Source: Actinomycetes bacterium (GTDB lineage Bacteria > Actinomycetota > Actinomycetes > Propionibacteriales > Propionibacteriaceae). Taken from it: a stretch of DNA of 54,253 bases. Shown here one piece after another: positions 7,581-16,564 of the stretch. The DNA is taken from the NCBI GenBank assembly GCA_023460935.1, contig JAEWOI010000028.1:1-54253 (forward strand). Reading direction: 5' to 3'. The notes below the pieces were generated by a model. It worked only from the letters and a program-made list of their open reading frames with translations, ran no database searches and was not told the DNA's origin. Position 1 is the first letter of the stretch. Every line of letters begins with the position of its first letter. The translations under genes were made by a program, and so were the position numbers.

Positions 7581-8738
7581 TCAGGGCCGGTAGGGCCAGG
7601 ACCTGGGACGGTCGAGGAAAGCGTCGATCCACTTTTCCCAGGTGCCGATGATGTAGCCGTAGTGCGGGTAGGCGTAGATGAACGGAAGCATCAGGTACCC
7701 GAGCGCGAGCAGTGCGCCCACCGTAGTCGAGGTGGCCGTGTGCCCTGAAGGCACAGGCTCGGCACCGGCCAGCAGTTCGCTGTCGGCCAGCGCCAGCAGG
7801 ACGAAGGTTAGGAAGACCCCCATCACCGCGAACCTGGAAAGGTCCCAGGCCACCAGCAGCAGGCCCAGCGGGCCGACCAGGCCGGTGACCAGCCACGGGC
7901 TCGAGCGCAGCAACCGCCAGTTGAGGACGAGCATCAGCACCGCCGGCGCGATCATGAACAGTGTCATGGTCAGCGCGAACTTCCATGTGCTGGCATAGAA
8001 GCCGAGCATGTAGGTGAGGCTGGAGACCAGGGTCTGCCCGAGCTGGTCGCGCACCATCCCCTTGATCACGTACGGGTCCATCGGCGAGGCCTGCATCAGG
8101 CCGGCGCCTGCCTGTTGGTCGGCCAGGAGCATGATCACCACGGTGCCGAGGAGTGCGGCGGCGAAGGTGATCGCGTGTGGCCAGAACCGCTCCCTCCGGA
8201 TGAGCCGGACGGCCAGCAGAGCGGCCACCGGCAGCATGAAGAAGATGAACTGCTCGTGGACGAACGGGGCGACGGCCGCCACCACCGCAGCCGGCGCCGT
8301 CCAGCCGCGGGCGAGGAACACGTACGTCAGCAGCACCAGCAGCGTCACGAACGGGTCGAGGTAGCCGGTGTTGTAGGCCAGGGTGGGCAGGAACTGCGAA
8401 GCGACCAGGAGCATCGTCGTGGCCGGGTGCAGGTGCCGGGCGCGGGCGGCGACGACTGCGAGGATCGCCAGGGTCAGCAGGCCCGCAGCCCAGCAGGCTG
8501 CGGCGAACACCGGCTTGCTCTGCGGCAGACCGAGCAGCCTGATCACCTCGCCGACCAGTCCGCGCCGCACCAGGCCGTCGCTGTAGTTCAGGTAGATGTT
8601 CGGCTCGCCCCACCTGCGCACGTGCTGGGACCACGCACGCAGGCCGCTGGCCAGCCCGATGCCGAAGATCAGCGCGGCGAGGCCGGCGGTGCGCCAGAAG
8701 GCGGGCGTCAGCCTCCCGAAGGCTGGGCGAGGTGGCAT
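7581..8738 (-). CDS. Polytopic membrane protein of the glycopolymer locus
   Basis: This 385-residue protein has about ten hydrophobic helices. The periplasmic-loop motif NYSDGLVRRGLVGEVI follows the first helix and resembles one seen in uncharacterised membrane proteins of capsule and exopolysaccharide loci, some annotated as possible polymerases or GT-C-like enzymes. A conserved-looking NTGYLDPFVTLL and FVHEQFIFF supply polar residues within the membrane. I cannot assign an activity. It is the last of three minus-strand genes, 9 bp after the fn3 protein, so it is probably co-expressed with the secreted PLD-like and fn3 proteins. Confidence 0.7.
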   Translation of the reverse strand: MPPRPAFGRLTPAFWRTAGLAALIFGIGLASGLRAWSQHVRRWGEPNIYLNYSDGLVRRGLVGEVIRLLGLPQSKPVFAAACWAAGLLTLAILAVVAARARHLHPATTMLLVASQFLPTLAYNTGYLDPFVTLLVLLTYVFLARGWTAPAAVVAAVAPFVHEQFIFFMLPVAALLAVRLIRRERFWPHAITFAAALLGTVVIMLLADQQAGAGLMQASPMDPYVIKGMVRDQLGQTLVSSLTYMLGFYASTWKFALTMTLFMIAPAVLMLVLNWRLLRSSPWLVTGLVGPLGLLLVAWDLSRFAVMGVFLTFVLLALADSELLAGAEPVPSGHTATSTTVGALLALGYLMLPFIYAYPHYGYIIGTWEKWIDAFLDRPRSWPYRP

Positions 8739-8747
8739 CTGGGGCGG

Positions 8748-10346
8748 TCAGTGCGGCGCGAGGGTGACGTTCTGGGTCTTGGTGCTGCCGCCGCTGATCG
8801 TGAAGTACTCGGTCTTGATCCCGTGGCCGCTCAGCCGGTAGCGCACCTTGTAGGCCCCGTCGGGCAGGCCGGTGACCTGGTAGGCGCCGCCGGTCGCGGT
8901 GCGGTCCATCCCTGCGACCTCGCTGCCGCCACCTGCCTCGTTGGACATCACCGTGACGTCGACGCCGGCATACCCGCCCTTGCCGCTGACGCTGACCGTG
9001 CCGGAGAGCACTCCGCCCCTGGCCAGGGTGATCGCCGGCGCGGTGTGGGTGCCGTCCTTCTCGACGGTGATCACGCTCGACTCCTCGAGGAACCGGCCGC
9101 CGGGCTGGCCGGACCACGACCACAGCGACGTGTAGTTGCCGGCACCGACGTAGATGGCCTTGATCCGGTAAGTGCCGGGGCGCAGCTTCAGCTTGTGGTT
9201 CCCGTCCCCGGACGCCTCCACCTGGTTGATCAGGTCGTTGCCCTTGAAGGCCGCCACGACCACGTCCCTGGCCGGCGCGCCGTTCACCTTGACGTTGACC
9301 GTGCCGTACGGGATGCGGGTCTTGGCCAGCACGTAGTCGGAGCGGTCGGAGCGGATGGTGACGCCGTCAGCGTCCACCACACGGATCCGCACGTAGTACT
9401 GGGTGTTCTCCTTCAGCGGCTTGAGGCTGCCCAGGGTGGTTGAGGTCGGGCCGTCGACGACCTGGTAGGTGGCGCCCTCCTTGATGGCGCTGTCCAGCGC
9501 GTAGTCAATGCGGTACTTCGCGCCCGGGTAGGTCGCGATGCCCGTGGGCGGGGTCCAGCTCAGGTCGACGGTGTACGGCGTGGCGTTCTTGGCGGTGAGG
9601 TCGGCCGGTGCCGCCAGCGGATAACTGGACGTCTTCACCGACTTGCCGGTCGTGAACGGTCCGGTGCGCACCGAGTTGGGGCCACCCGGCCGCACGAACA
9701 CGACGGAGGTGTCGACCGTTTCGGCCGCAGCGATGTAGAGCTTGTAGTAGGTGCTCTTCACCAGTCCCTTGATCGTGATGCCGGTGGAGGTGGTGGAGGC
9801 GTAGACGGTGGGCTTGCCGCTGGCGACGGCTTTGGTCTGGTAGCCCGAGACCGAGCCGCCGATGTTGGCCCAGTTGAACTCGATCGAGGTGCCCGCCACG
9901 TTGGTGATCGCGATCGCCGAGGTCCTCCGCGTGGTGGAGTACTTCGTCTTGGAGTAGCCGCGGGCCGACCAGTCCGACGTCGGCCCGGGGGTAGCTGCCT
10001 TGAAGTCGTAGGCGCGCACCCGGTAGTAGTAGGTCACGTCGCCCGACATGCCGGTGAGCAGCGCCGAGGTCTTGGTTGGGTCGGTCACGTCCAGGCTCTT
10101 CAGGTACTTGCTGAAGGTGCTGGAGGACGACCACTGCACCTGGTAGCCGGCGGCCCCGTCGACGGGGTTCCACTTGATCACCATGGAGTCGTAGCCGACG
10201 GCGCCCACTCGCGTCGGGGTGCCCGAGGGTCCCGGGGCTGCCACCGCGGGCGGCAGCGAGGCCACCGCGATGCCGGTACCGATCAGCGCGGCGGCCACCG
10301 TGCCGGCCAGCGCGCGGAGCCAGGGCTTGCTGCGTGCGGTGCTCAC
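8748..10346 (-). CDS. Secreted fibronectin type III repeat protein with carboxypeptidase-regulatory-like domains
   Basis: A 532-residue exported protein. After an N-terminal signal peptide (WLRALAGTVAAALIGTGIAV) come about three fn3 domains between residues 40 and 350, seen by the repeated pattern of VKWNPVDGAAGYQVQWS and TYYYRVRAYD. Two beta-sandwich modules follow, resembling carboxypeptidase regulatory-like domains (GTVNVKVNGAPARDVVVAA; GVLSGTVSVSGKGGYAGVDV). It has no catalytic domain, so it is probably an adhesive or scaffolding wall protein. The GTG start overlaps the stop of the upstream PLD gene (GTGA), implying translational coupling and joint function. Confidence 0.8.
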   Translation of the reverse strand: MSTARSKPWLRALAGTVAAALIGTGIAVASLPPAVAAPGPSGTPTRVGAVGYDSMVIKWNPVDGAAGYQVQWSSSSTFSKYLKSLDVTDPTKTSALLTGMSGDVTYYYRVRAYDFKAATPGPTSDWSARGYSKTKYSTTRRTSAIAITNVAGTSIEFNWANIGGSVSGYQTKAVASGKPTVYASTTSTGITIKGLVKSTYYKLYIAAAETVDTSVVFVRPGGPNSVRTGPFTTGKSVKTSSYPLAAPADLTAKNATPYTVDLSWTPPTGIATYPGAKYRIDYALDSAIKEGATYQVVDGPTSTTLGSLKPLKENTQYYVRIRVVDADGVTIRSDRSDYVLAKTRIPYGTVNVKVNGAPARDVVVAAFKGNDLINQVEASGDGNHKLKLRPGTYRIKAIYVGAGNYTSLWSWSGQPGGRFLEESSVITVEKDGTHTAPAITLARGGVLSGTVSVSGKGGYAGVDVTVMSNEAGGGSEVAGMDRTATGGAYQVTGLPDGAYKVRYRLSGHGIKTEYFTISGGSTKTQNVTLAPH

Positions 10347-11809
10347 TTGCACGACCTCCCGCCCTGGGACAGTTCGTACCACTGCGTCATGTACTCACCG
10401 AACAGCCGCTTGGCCGATTCCTGGTACTCGCCGACGGCGCGGCGGGTGTCGATGGTGATCACGTGTTCCTCGCTGTAGCGCAGCCCGGCCACCGACATGT
10501 TGGCGGTGCCGGTGAGGATGCGGCCGCTGTTGCCGTACTTGGGGCCGATCAGGATCAGCTTGGTGTGCATCGGGAAGGCAGCGCACTTGAACGGGATCCT
10601 CGCCGACTTCAGGGTCTTCAGCACCGCGGAGGAGAACACCGTTGAACCGTAGGAGCGGCTCATCAGGATCTGCACGTCGCAGCCCCGCTTCTGCAGGCTG
10701 GCCAGCGCCTTCACCATCTTGGCCGACTTCTCGTCGGTCATCTTGAACATCGCGATCCGGATCCGGCCGTCGACGGGGCAGTCGACGCCGTCGAACTGCT
10801 CGATGTAGTAGTCGTCGGTCGAGGTCGGCTGCGGGCTGAACGCGATCGCGGTGCCGCGGTCCTTGTCGGTGTAGTGCCGGGGCATGGTGTCAACCCAGAT
10901 GCCGCGGGACTTGACCAGCTTGAGCGTGCCGTTGGCCGGCTTGGAGATGCCGCTGGAGGTCTTGCACTTGGTGTTCGACTTCGCGCAGTAGATCATGCCG
11001 TCTGCGCGGGCCGACACGAGGTCGTGCATGATGTGGTCGTCGTAGAAGACGGTCGCTTCCTGCAGGTAGGTGCGAATCTGGCTACGGGCGATGTTGCCCG
11101 AGCTCTGCATGACGATCGGGTGGGTGCCGGCGGCCTCGCCCGGGTAGTTCGTGTCGGAGATCGTGATGAACTTCTCGTGGTTCAGCGCGTACGGGAAAAC
11201 CGACTTGGTGTTGGTGTTGAAGCAGCCGTTGTAGCAGACGTAGATGCTCGGGGTGACGCCGCTCTTGACCAGGCGTTCCTTCACCTTGTCCAGGGCGCTG
11301 CCGGTGGTGGAACCCTTGTCGATGACGATCTCGACGCTGACGTTGCGCCGCTTGTTGACGTACTCGATGGCGTCCCAGATCACCTCGGGATCGCTCTCGG
11401 GCCGGGTGCCCAGGCCGGCGGGGGTCATTGTCCCGAGGGCCCGGATGAAGAAGAAGCCGAGCTTGATCTCGGCGTTGTCAGCAGCTCCGCAGATCACCTG
11501 GGCCATGCGGGAGGCGAAGCTCCACGGGGTCTGGTTCTTGGGGTCGAGATAGCCGCGCAGCTCGAAGTCGTCAGTGTTCAGCCACGCCTCGAACGGCTCC
11601 GGGGGAGCGGTCAGCGTGGGGCACTCGTACTGGTCCTTGACCTCGTCGTAGACAGCGACCTGCACCTCCCCCTCGCCGTTGAGGTCGAAGTCGATGGCGG
11701 CTGCGGGCGCCGCCAGGCCGAGCGCGATCGCTCCGGCCAGGAGGGCCGTCAGCAGGCCACGGTTCTTGGGCAGGCGCAGTCGCCTCGGACGCAATTGCTG
11801 GTCAGTCAC
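10343..11809 (-). CDS. Secreted phospholipase D superfamily protein
   Basis: The 488-residue product starts with a basic N-terminus and a signal helix (LLTALLAGAIALGLAAPAAA). Two PLD half-sites are visible. The first is HEKFITISD at 211 with SSGNIARSQ downstream, a complete HxKxxxxD motif. The second is HTKLILIG at 415 with GTANMS downstream, which keeps His and Lys but lacks the Asp. PLD enzymes cleave or transfer phosphodiester bonds through a covalent phospho-His. Extracellular substrates could be phospholipid, nucleic acid or a glycerol-phosphate polymer; the sequence does not decide. Several cysteines (about 62, 107, 192, 196, 275, 282) may form disulphides. It starts at GTG and is coupled to the fn3 gene. 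Confidence 0.82.
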   Translation of the reverse strand: MTDQQLRPRRLRLPKNRGLLTALLAGAIALGLAAPAAAIDFDLNGEGEVQVAVYDEVKDQYECPTLTAPPEPFEAWLNTDDFELRGYLDPKNQTPWSFASRMAQVICGAADNAEIKLGFFFIRALGTMTPAGLGTRPESDPEVIWDAIEYVNKRRNVSVEIVIDKGSTTGSALDKVKERLVKSGVTPSIYVCYNGCFNTNTKSVFPYALNHEKFITISDTNYPGEAAGTHPIVMQSSGNIARSQIRTYLQEATVFYDDHIMHDLVSARADGMIYCAKSNTKCKTSSGISKPANGTLKLVKSRGIWVDTMPRHYTDKDRGTAIAFSPQPTSTDDYYIEQFDGVDCPVDGRIRIAMFKMTDEKSAKMVKALASLQKRGCDVQILMSRSYGSTVFSSAVLKTLKSARIPFKCAAFPMHTKLILIGPKYGNSGRILTGTANMSVAGLRYSEEHVITIDTRRAVGEYQESAKRLFGEYMTQWYELSQGGRSCK

Positions 11810-11974
11810 CTGTTAATCACCCTCGGTCGGCATGCCGAAAACCCCGTGCATCGGCCTGAGACAGTCGCCTCAGTATCGCACGCTACGCTGAGAACCGCCC
11901 ACTTTCAGGCTCATCCAACGGGCTTGGGCCGGCGGTGGGCCGCACGGGTCCGTTCCGGGCCGGAAGGAGTGGAC

Positions 11975-12685
11975 GTGAAGCGATTGGTGTCGGCTCTGCT
12001 GCTGGGCGCCGTGGTGCTGCTGCAGCTCGGGGCCACCCCGGCGCAGGCGGCCGGCAGGCTGCAGTTCAGCGACCCGGAGGAGCACGCCGAGTTGAGCCGG
12101 GCGCCGGGCTGGGTGTCGCTGGTGTTCGACACCGAGGTCGACGAGAGCCTGGCCAAGCTGGTGGTGCTGAACAGCGCCGGGGAGAACGTCACCGTCGACG
12201 CCCTGATCATCGAGGGCACCCAGATCACCACCCAGCTGCGCTCCGGGCTGGCCGAGGGCACCTACACCGTCCTGTACCGCGTGGGCGGCGAGGACGGGGA
12301 GCCGGTCGGCGGCTCCTACCAGTTCGCCTACGGCAAGGGCTCCTGGACCCCTGACGGCAAGACCTCCTGGACCGGCGAGGAGAACCAGCCGCCGGTGATC
12401 GCCGACCCCAACCCGAACCCGACCGCAGCGCCGACCGGCCAGCCCACCACCTCGGCCGCACCTTCATCCGGGGCATCCACCACGGCGCCGCCGTCGGCTG
12501 CGCCGTCGAGCCCGGGCGCCAGCGCTGGTTCCACGCCGTCCCCGGCACCGATCAACGCCGGCGGAACCGGCAACCCGTGGCTCTGGGTGGCCATCGCCGC
12601 GGTCGTCGCGGCCGCCGGTGGAGCCGTGGCGCTGGTGCTTCGTCGACGGTCCCGGGGCGGGCAGTTGCCGCGTGCCGGAGCCTGA
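11975..12685 (+). CDS. Secreted CopC-domain protein with C-terminal membrane anchor
   Basis: A 236-residue exported protein. After a signal peptide (LVSALLLGAVVLLQLG) comes a CopC/YcnJ-type beta-barrel domain at about residues 28-120 (FSDPEEHAELSRAPGWVSLV; FAYG). A Pro/Ser/Thr/Ala linker and a transmembrane helix near the C-terminus (WLWVAIAAVVAAAGG) with a basic tail follow. CopC domains bind copper in some bacteria. Here the usual first ligand His after signal cleavage is not obvious, so copper binding is uncertain. No CopD gene is adjacent. The start at GTG 11975 has GGAAGGAG upstream. Confidence 0.8.
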   Translation: MKRLVSALLLGAVVLLQLGATPAQAAGRLQFSDPEEHAELSRAPGWVSLVFDTEVDESLAKLVVLNSAGENVTVDALIIEGTQITTQLRSGLAEGTYTVLYRVGGEDGEPVGGSYQFAYGKGSWTPDGKTSWTGEENQPPVIADPNPNPTAAPTGQPTTSAAPSSGASTTAPPSAAPSSPGASAGSTPSPAPINAGGTGNPWLWVAIAAVVAAAGGAVALVLRRRSRGGQLPRAGA

Positions 12686-12782
12686 CCCAACCAACGCACA
12701 GATTCTGCACAGTTTCGGGGCGCGGAGCCGCTAGTGTTCCGTTGCCCCGGGTTACCCGTGGCCCTACCGGAATGAGAAAGCC

Positions 12783-13985
12783 ATGGGGAGATCAGTCGAC
12801 CTGATCACGGTCCAGACCCTGCCAGACCCGCCGCACCGCAACGTCGTCCGGGTGCGCCCCGGCCGCCGGCTCGCGGTCGAGGCCAACCGCGAGGTCGACC
12901 ACTCCCTCACCCCCTGGGTGCACTTCCTCACGCCGATCGCGATGGCGCGCGGCGCCGCCCTGCGATTGGAAGGCCCGGCCGACGCCACGGCGCTGCCGGC
13001 CAGCCGGGCTGCGCAGCGGGTGCTGGCCGAGTGGTGGCCGGACTTCGCGGAAGTCGAGGTTGAGGCCGACTGGACCGAGCCGACCCGGCCGGCGGACGGC
13101 GTCGGGCTCTTCTTCTCCGGCGGGGTGGACTCGTTCTACAGCGCGCTGCAGCATGCGGACGAGGTGACCCACTTGATCTTCGTCAGCGGTTTCGACATCG
13201 GCCTGCACAAGGACGACCTCACTCGCCGGACCCTGGAGGTCATTCGCGAGGTGGCCGCGGACATGGGCAAGGAGTTGCTGGAGGCACGCACCAACATCCG
13301 CAAGTTGTCCAACCAGTACTGCGACTGGGGCAAGCAGTACCACGGCGCGGCCCTGGCCGGCATCGCCCACATGTTCTCGCCCGTGATCGGCAAGGCGATC
13401 ATCCCGGCGTCCTTCGCAGACGACCACGCGTGGGGCTCGCACCACCGGCTCGACCCGCTGTGGTCCAGCAGGGTGACGATCGTCCACGACGAGACCGTCC
13501 GCCGGATCGACAAGCTGGCCCGGATCGCGGAGTCCGACCTGGCGCTGAAGCACCTCCGGGTCTGCTACTCGGCAAGCAACGCCGAGTACAACTGTGGCCG
13601 CTGCGAGAAGTGCCTGCGCACGATGACCTCGCTGTACACCTTCGGCGCGCTCGACCGCGCCCGGACGCTGCCCCACACGATCGACCCGGCGCGGGTGCGC
13701 AAGCTCTACCTGAAGGGCTCGGGCAGGATCTTCGCAGAGGAGAACCTGGCCAGGCTGCGGGAGATGCCCGACCAAGACCTGAAGCTGGAACGGGCGCTGG
13801 CCACGGCTCTGCGGCGCTCGCCGGGGCGGGGGAAGCGGCGACGCGCGAAGAAGAAGCTGCGGCTGTTCTGGCAGGACGCCCGGCTACTTCCCGGCCGCGC
13901 GGCCCGGGCGGCCCGGCGACGCGTGCCCGCAACCGTCAAGGCGCGGCTGCGAGCTCTCGCCGGGCGGGGCCGGCCGCAGGGCTGA
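12783..13985 (+). CDS. PP-loop ATP pyrophosphatase-like protein with Cys cluster
   Basis: This 400-residue protein contains a PP-loop, FFSGGVDSFYSAL (112-117 core), the ATP alpha-phosphate-binding motif of enzymes that adenylate substrates, such as QueC, NAD synthetase, TilS and asparagine synthetase. Downstream, CYSASNAEYNCGRCEKC gives Cys261, 271, 274 and 277, a probable zinc site like that of QueC/ExsB-type proteins. The C-terminal 60 residues are highly basic. No queuosine genes are nearby. Its setting between polymer-synthesis genes suggests amidation or a related modification of a surface sugar, but that is inference. The start is the ATG at 12783. Confidence 0.75.
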   Translation: MGRSVDLITVQTLPDPPHRNVVRVRPGRRLAVEANREVDHSLTPWVHFLTPIAMARGAALRLEGPADATALPASRAAQRVLAEWWPDFAEVEVEADWTEPTRPADGVGLFFSGGVDSFYSALQHADEVTHLIFVSGFDIGLHKDDLTRRTLEVIREVAADMGKELLEARTNIRKLSNQYCDWGKQYHGAALAGIAHMFSPVIGKAIIPASFADDHAWGSHHRLDPLWSSRVTIVHDETVRRIDKLARIAESDLALKHLRVCYSASNAEYNCGRCEKCLRTMTSLYTFGALDRARTLPHTIDPARVRKLYLKGSGRIFAEENLARLREMPDQDLKLERALATALRRSPGRGKRRRAKKKLRLFWQDARLLPGRAARAARRRVPATVKARLRALAGRGRPQG

Positions 13986-13990
13986 CCGTC

Positions 13991-14007
13991 GGCCGGCTCA
14001 GCCGGCC
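13991..14007. terminator. Bidirectional palindrome between convergent genes
   Basis: A 17-bp palindrome (GGCCGG arms around CTCAG) sits exactly where the PP-loop gene and the pyruvyltransferase fusion gene converge and overlaps the latter's stop codon. It is short but could end transcription from both sides. Confidence 0.45.
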
Positions 14008-16523
14008 AGTGCCCTGCGGGCGCGGCGCCACTCGCTGCGGAACGGCACGAAGGCCTTCCCCCAAGGCTTCAGCACCCGGTAGGCGACCACGGCCGGGTCG
14101 GGCTCGGGGGTCTCGAAGTAGGGCAGCGTGTTGTAGCGAACCGCCAGCGTCGCGCGGTCCGGCCCGATCAGCACGTTCAGCATGTCCCGGAAGCTGATCA
14201 GGTGCCCGCTGACGATGCCGCAGGCGCGGTCGGCGTAACCGGCGGCGTGCAGCCGCTGCGGGTCGAGCAGCAGCACGGTGGCGTCGAAGAGCGTGAAGCC
14301 GACTCCCTTGCCGCGGGTGGCGGCGGCGAGGAAGGCCAGGCCCTTGCGCCAGTCACCGCCCTGCCGCGCACCGAGGTAGCGGATCAGCTCCGCGCCGGAC
14401 TGGCGTCCGCGCTGCGGGTCGGGGATCGCTGCCACCGCGTGGTCGCCCAGGTCGAGTTCGAACAGCTCGGCCAGGTCCTCCCGGATGACCGTGGACACCG
14501 GCAGCAGCAGGGCGCGCCCGCTCTCCCGAACGCTGGTGAGCGCTGCGGCGAGCACCAGCTCCCTGGTCGACGGGCGGGTGGCCGGATCGGCCCAGCGCAG
14601 GTCGCTGAGCCCCAGGGTCCCCGGGTGCAGCAGTTCCACCGGCAACCCGCTCTTCGCCGAGAGCGCTGCGGCGTCCAGCTTCTTGGCCTCGGCGCCGACG
14701 ATCACCACGCCGAGGTCGTCCGGGCCGTGCTCCGCGAGCATCGACAGCGCCACCGGGACGTGCCTGCCCTCGCCGGGCTCGACGCTGACCAGTGCGACGT
14801 GACGGCGTCCGGAGTGGAACACCGGGATCGTGGCCGGAGCGGGCCCGAGGCGGAACTGCTGTTCGGCGAGGAACTGTTCGGCCGCTGCGACCTCGGGGGC
14901 GCAGAGCTCGCCCCAGTAGGCGTAGACCTCGTCCTCCCCTGCGCCCTCGAACACCTTGGTGAGCACCGCGGACACCATCTGCAGGATCCGCTGCCGGATC
15001 GCCTCGAAGCCAGCCGGGTCGAGGTCGATCAGGCCACCGAAGCGGATGTCGGAGCGGTTGGCCGGCTCGAACACCACGTCACAGCCGACCGAGGTGGCCG
15101 GCAGGTAGCAGTGCAGCCGGGAGGTGTACAGCTTGCGGTACTTCTCGTTGTAGTCGGCGATCCAGGACCGGGCCAGGCGAAGGTTCTCCGCGAGCGGGCG
15201 GTAGCGGACGTCCCGGATCGACTGCTCGCGGACGTGCTCGCCGGCCTCGGCCGGCATGCCGGTGTAGTCGACGTAGCCGACGTGGGTCTTGTGCCGCGGG
15301 TCGCCGGGAGGGAAGACGGTGTCGATCGTCGTGGTGATGCAGCCGGAGAAGAACGCCGGCACGCCCACGTCGCGCAGCGCGATCACGCTGTGCCAGTCCC
15401 GGCACCCGATAGGGGCGTAGCGGCGCAGGTACTCAACCACTTCAGGGGTCAGCATGTCGGTGCGGTTGAGGTGGAAGGAGATGAAGATCGGCCGGATCGA
15501 TGCGTTGAACGGGAAGTTGTAGCCCAGCTGGTAGGTGTCGTGCATGAACCAGCCGAACGCCAGCATCCAGGTCCGGTCCGGCAGCTCCTGCAGGGTGGAC
15601 GCGTCGCGCTGCACCTCGACGAGCTGGATGCTGCGCGCCGGTGAGTCGCTGATCACCCGCTCCGGCTTCACCGAGCCGGCGAGCTCCTCGACGAAGCCGA
15701 CCAGGTCGGCGTCCTCCCCGACGAAGCTGAGGTTCTGGTGGCGCACCACGTGGCCGAGGGAAGCGATCGTCTGCACCCAGTCGCCGACGTTGCGGGAGGA
15801 GTTGTCCGGCTGCTTGTAGTTCAGCACGCCGAACCGCAGGTCGGCCGGCAGCTCCCGCTGCGGCACCCTGCGGGCGCCGTCGCTGTACCAGGTGGTCAGC
15901 AGTTCCAGCCAGCGGCGCGAGGCCGAGTCGTCCGGCAGCGCGGGGCGGGCCAGGCAGTGGTCGGTCACCTGGCGGGCCAGGTCCTCATGGCCCCTGGCGA
16001 AGGCCTGCCGGGCCACCCGGAACAGCTCCGCGCTCTTCAGCGACGGCAGCAGTTCTTCATCCACCAGCCGCTGCAGCATGGCGCGGCCGGCCTCCGGTTC
16101 GCACTTGAACGCGGCGTCGAACCACTTCTCCGCCGCCGCGACCACCAGCTTCGAATCCTCGATCCGGCTGAAGTCCTTCCAGGCGGCCTTCGGCGAGGAC
16201 AGGGTGTGGTGGCACACGCCCAGCACCAGCAGGCCCAGCTCGCGGGTCTCGGCCCGCTCGTAGAGCGAGTAGCCCAGGGCCAGTGGACCCTCGGGCTGTT
16301 CTGCCGCCAGCCGGACCCTGGCGTGGGTGACCAGCGCAGCCGGTAGCGGTCGCCCCGAGGTCAGCAGCGCGTCGAGGGACGTGTCCCGCAGGCGCGACTC
16401 GTCCGGTCCCTGCAACTCCTGGGCGGCGCCCGTCAGCAGCCTGGCCGAGCGTCGTCTGGCAGCGGCCAGCAGCCGCTCACCCAGCCGCTTGGGCCGGGCA
16501 AGGAATGAACTGGCAGAGGGCAT
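13998..16523 (-). CDS. Polysaccharide pyruvyl transferase-like and GT8-like two-domain protein
   Basis: An 841-residue cytoplasmic protein. Residues about 235-520 match polysaccharide pyruvyl transferase architecture: NYKQPDNSSRNVGDWVQTIA at the start, then IGCRDWHSVIALRDVGVPAF, the family's CRD motif followed by a discoloured DPAL region. These enzymes transfer pyruvate from PEP onto a sugar as a ketal. Residues about 570-800 resemble a nucleotide-sugar glycosyltransferase of GT8 type (HVALVSVEPGEGRHVPVALS; TLFDATVLLLDPQRL; VRYNTLPYFE), although the usual DXD is not clear. The N-terminal 230 residues are unassigned. ATG at 16523 is chosen over a longer upstream frame; GAAAGG lies before it. 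Domain calls are by pattern only. Confidence 0.68.
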   Translation of the reverse strand: MPSASSFLARPKRLGERLLAAARRRSARLLTGAAQELQGPDESRLRDTSLDALLTSGRPLPAALVTHARVRLAAEQPEGPLALGYSLYERAETRELGLLVLGVCHHTLSSPKAAWKDFSRIEDSKLVVAAAEKWFDAAFKCEPEAGRAMLQRLVDEELLPSLKSAELFRVARQAFARGHEDLARQVTDHCLARPALPDDSASRRWLELLTTWYSDGARRVPQRELPADLRFGVLNYKQPDNSSRNVGDWVQTIASLGHVVRHQNLSFVGEDADLVGFVEELAGSVKPERVISDSPARSIQLVEVQRDASTLQELPDRTWMLAFGWFMHDTYQLGYNFPFNASIRPIFISFHLNRTDMLTPEVVEYLRRYAPIGCRDWHSVIALRDVGVPAFFSGCITTTIDTVFPPGDPRHKTHVGYVDYTGMPAEAGEHVREQSIRDVRYRPLAENLRLARSWIADYNEKYRKLYTSRLHCYLPATSVGCDVVFEPANRSDIRFGGLIDLDPAGFEAIRQRILQMVSAVLTKVFEGAGEDEVYAYWGELCAPEVAAAEQFLAEQQFRLGPAPATIPVFHSGRRHVALVSVEPGEGRHVPVALSMLAEHGPDDLGVVIVGAEAKKLDAAALSAKSGLPVELLHPGTLGLSDLRWADPATRPSTRELVLAAALTSVRESGRALLLPVSTVIREDLAELFELDLGDHAVAAIPDPQRGRQSGAELIRYLGARQGGDWRKGLAFLAAATRGKGVGFTLFDATVLLLDPQRLHAAGYADRACGIVSGHLISFRDMLNVLIGPDRATLAVRYNTLPYFETPEPDPAVVAYRVLKPWGKAFVPFRSEWRRARRALAG

Positions 16524-16564
16524 ACGGCTGGCCTTTCGTTGCGGTTCTTCGCCGGGGCGAGGGG

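Noticed and set aside
10874..11974. Upstream extension of the CopC-domain gene
   Set aside because: It runs antisense through the PLD gene; the GTG at 11975 has GGAAGGAG and begins a signal peptide.
12783..13985. Calling the PP-loop protein QueC
   Set aside because: The PP-loop and cysteines are similar, but the length, basic tail and neighbours differ and no other queuosine gene is present.
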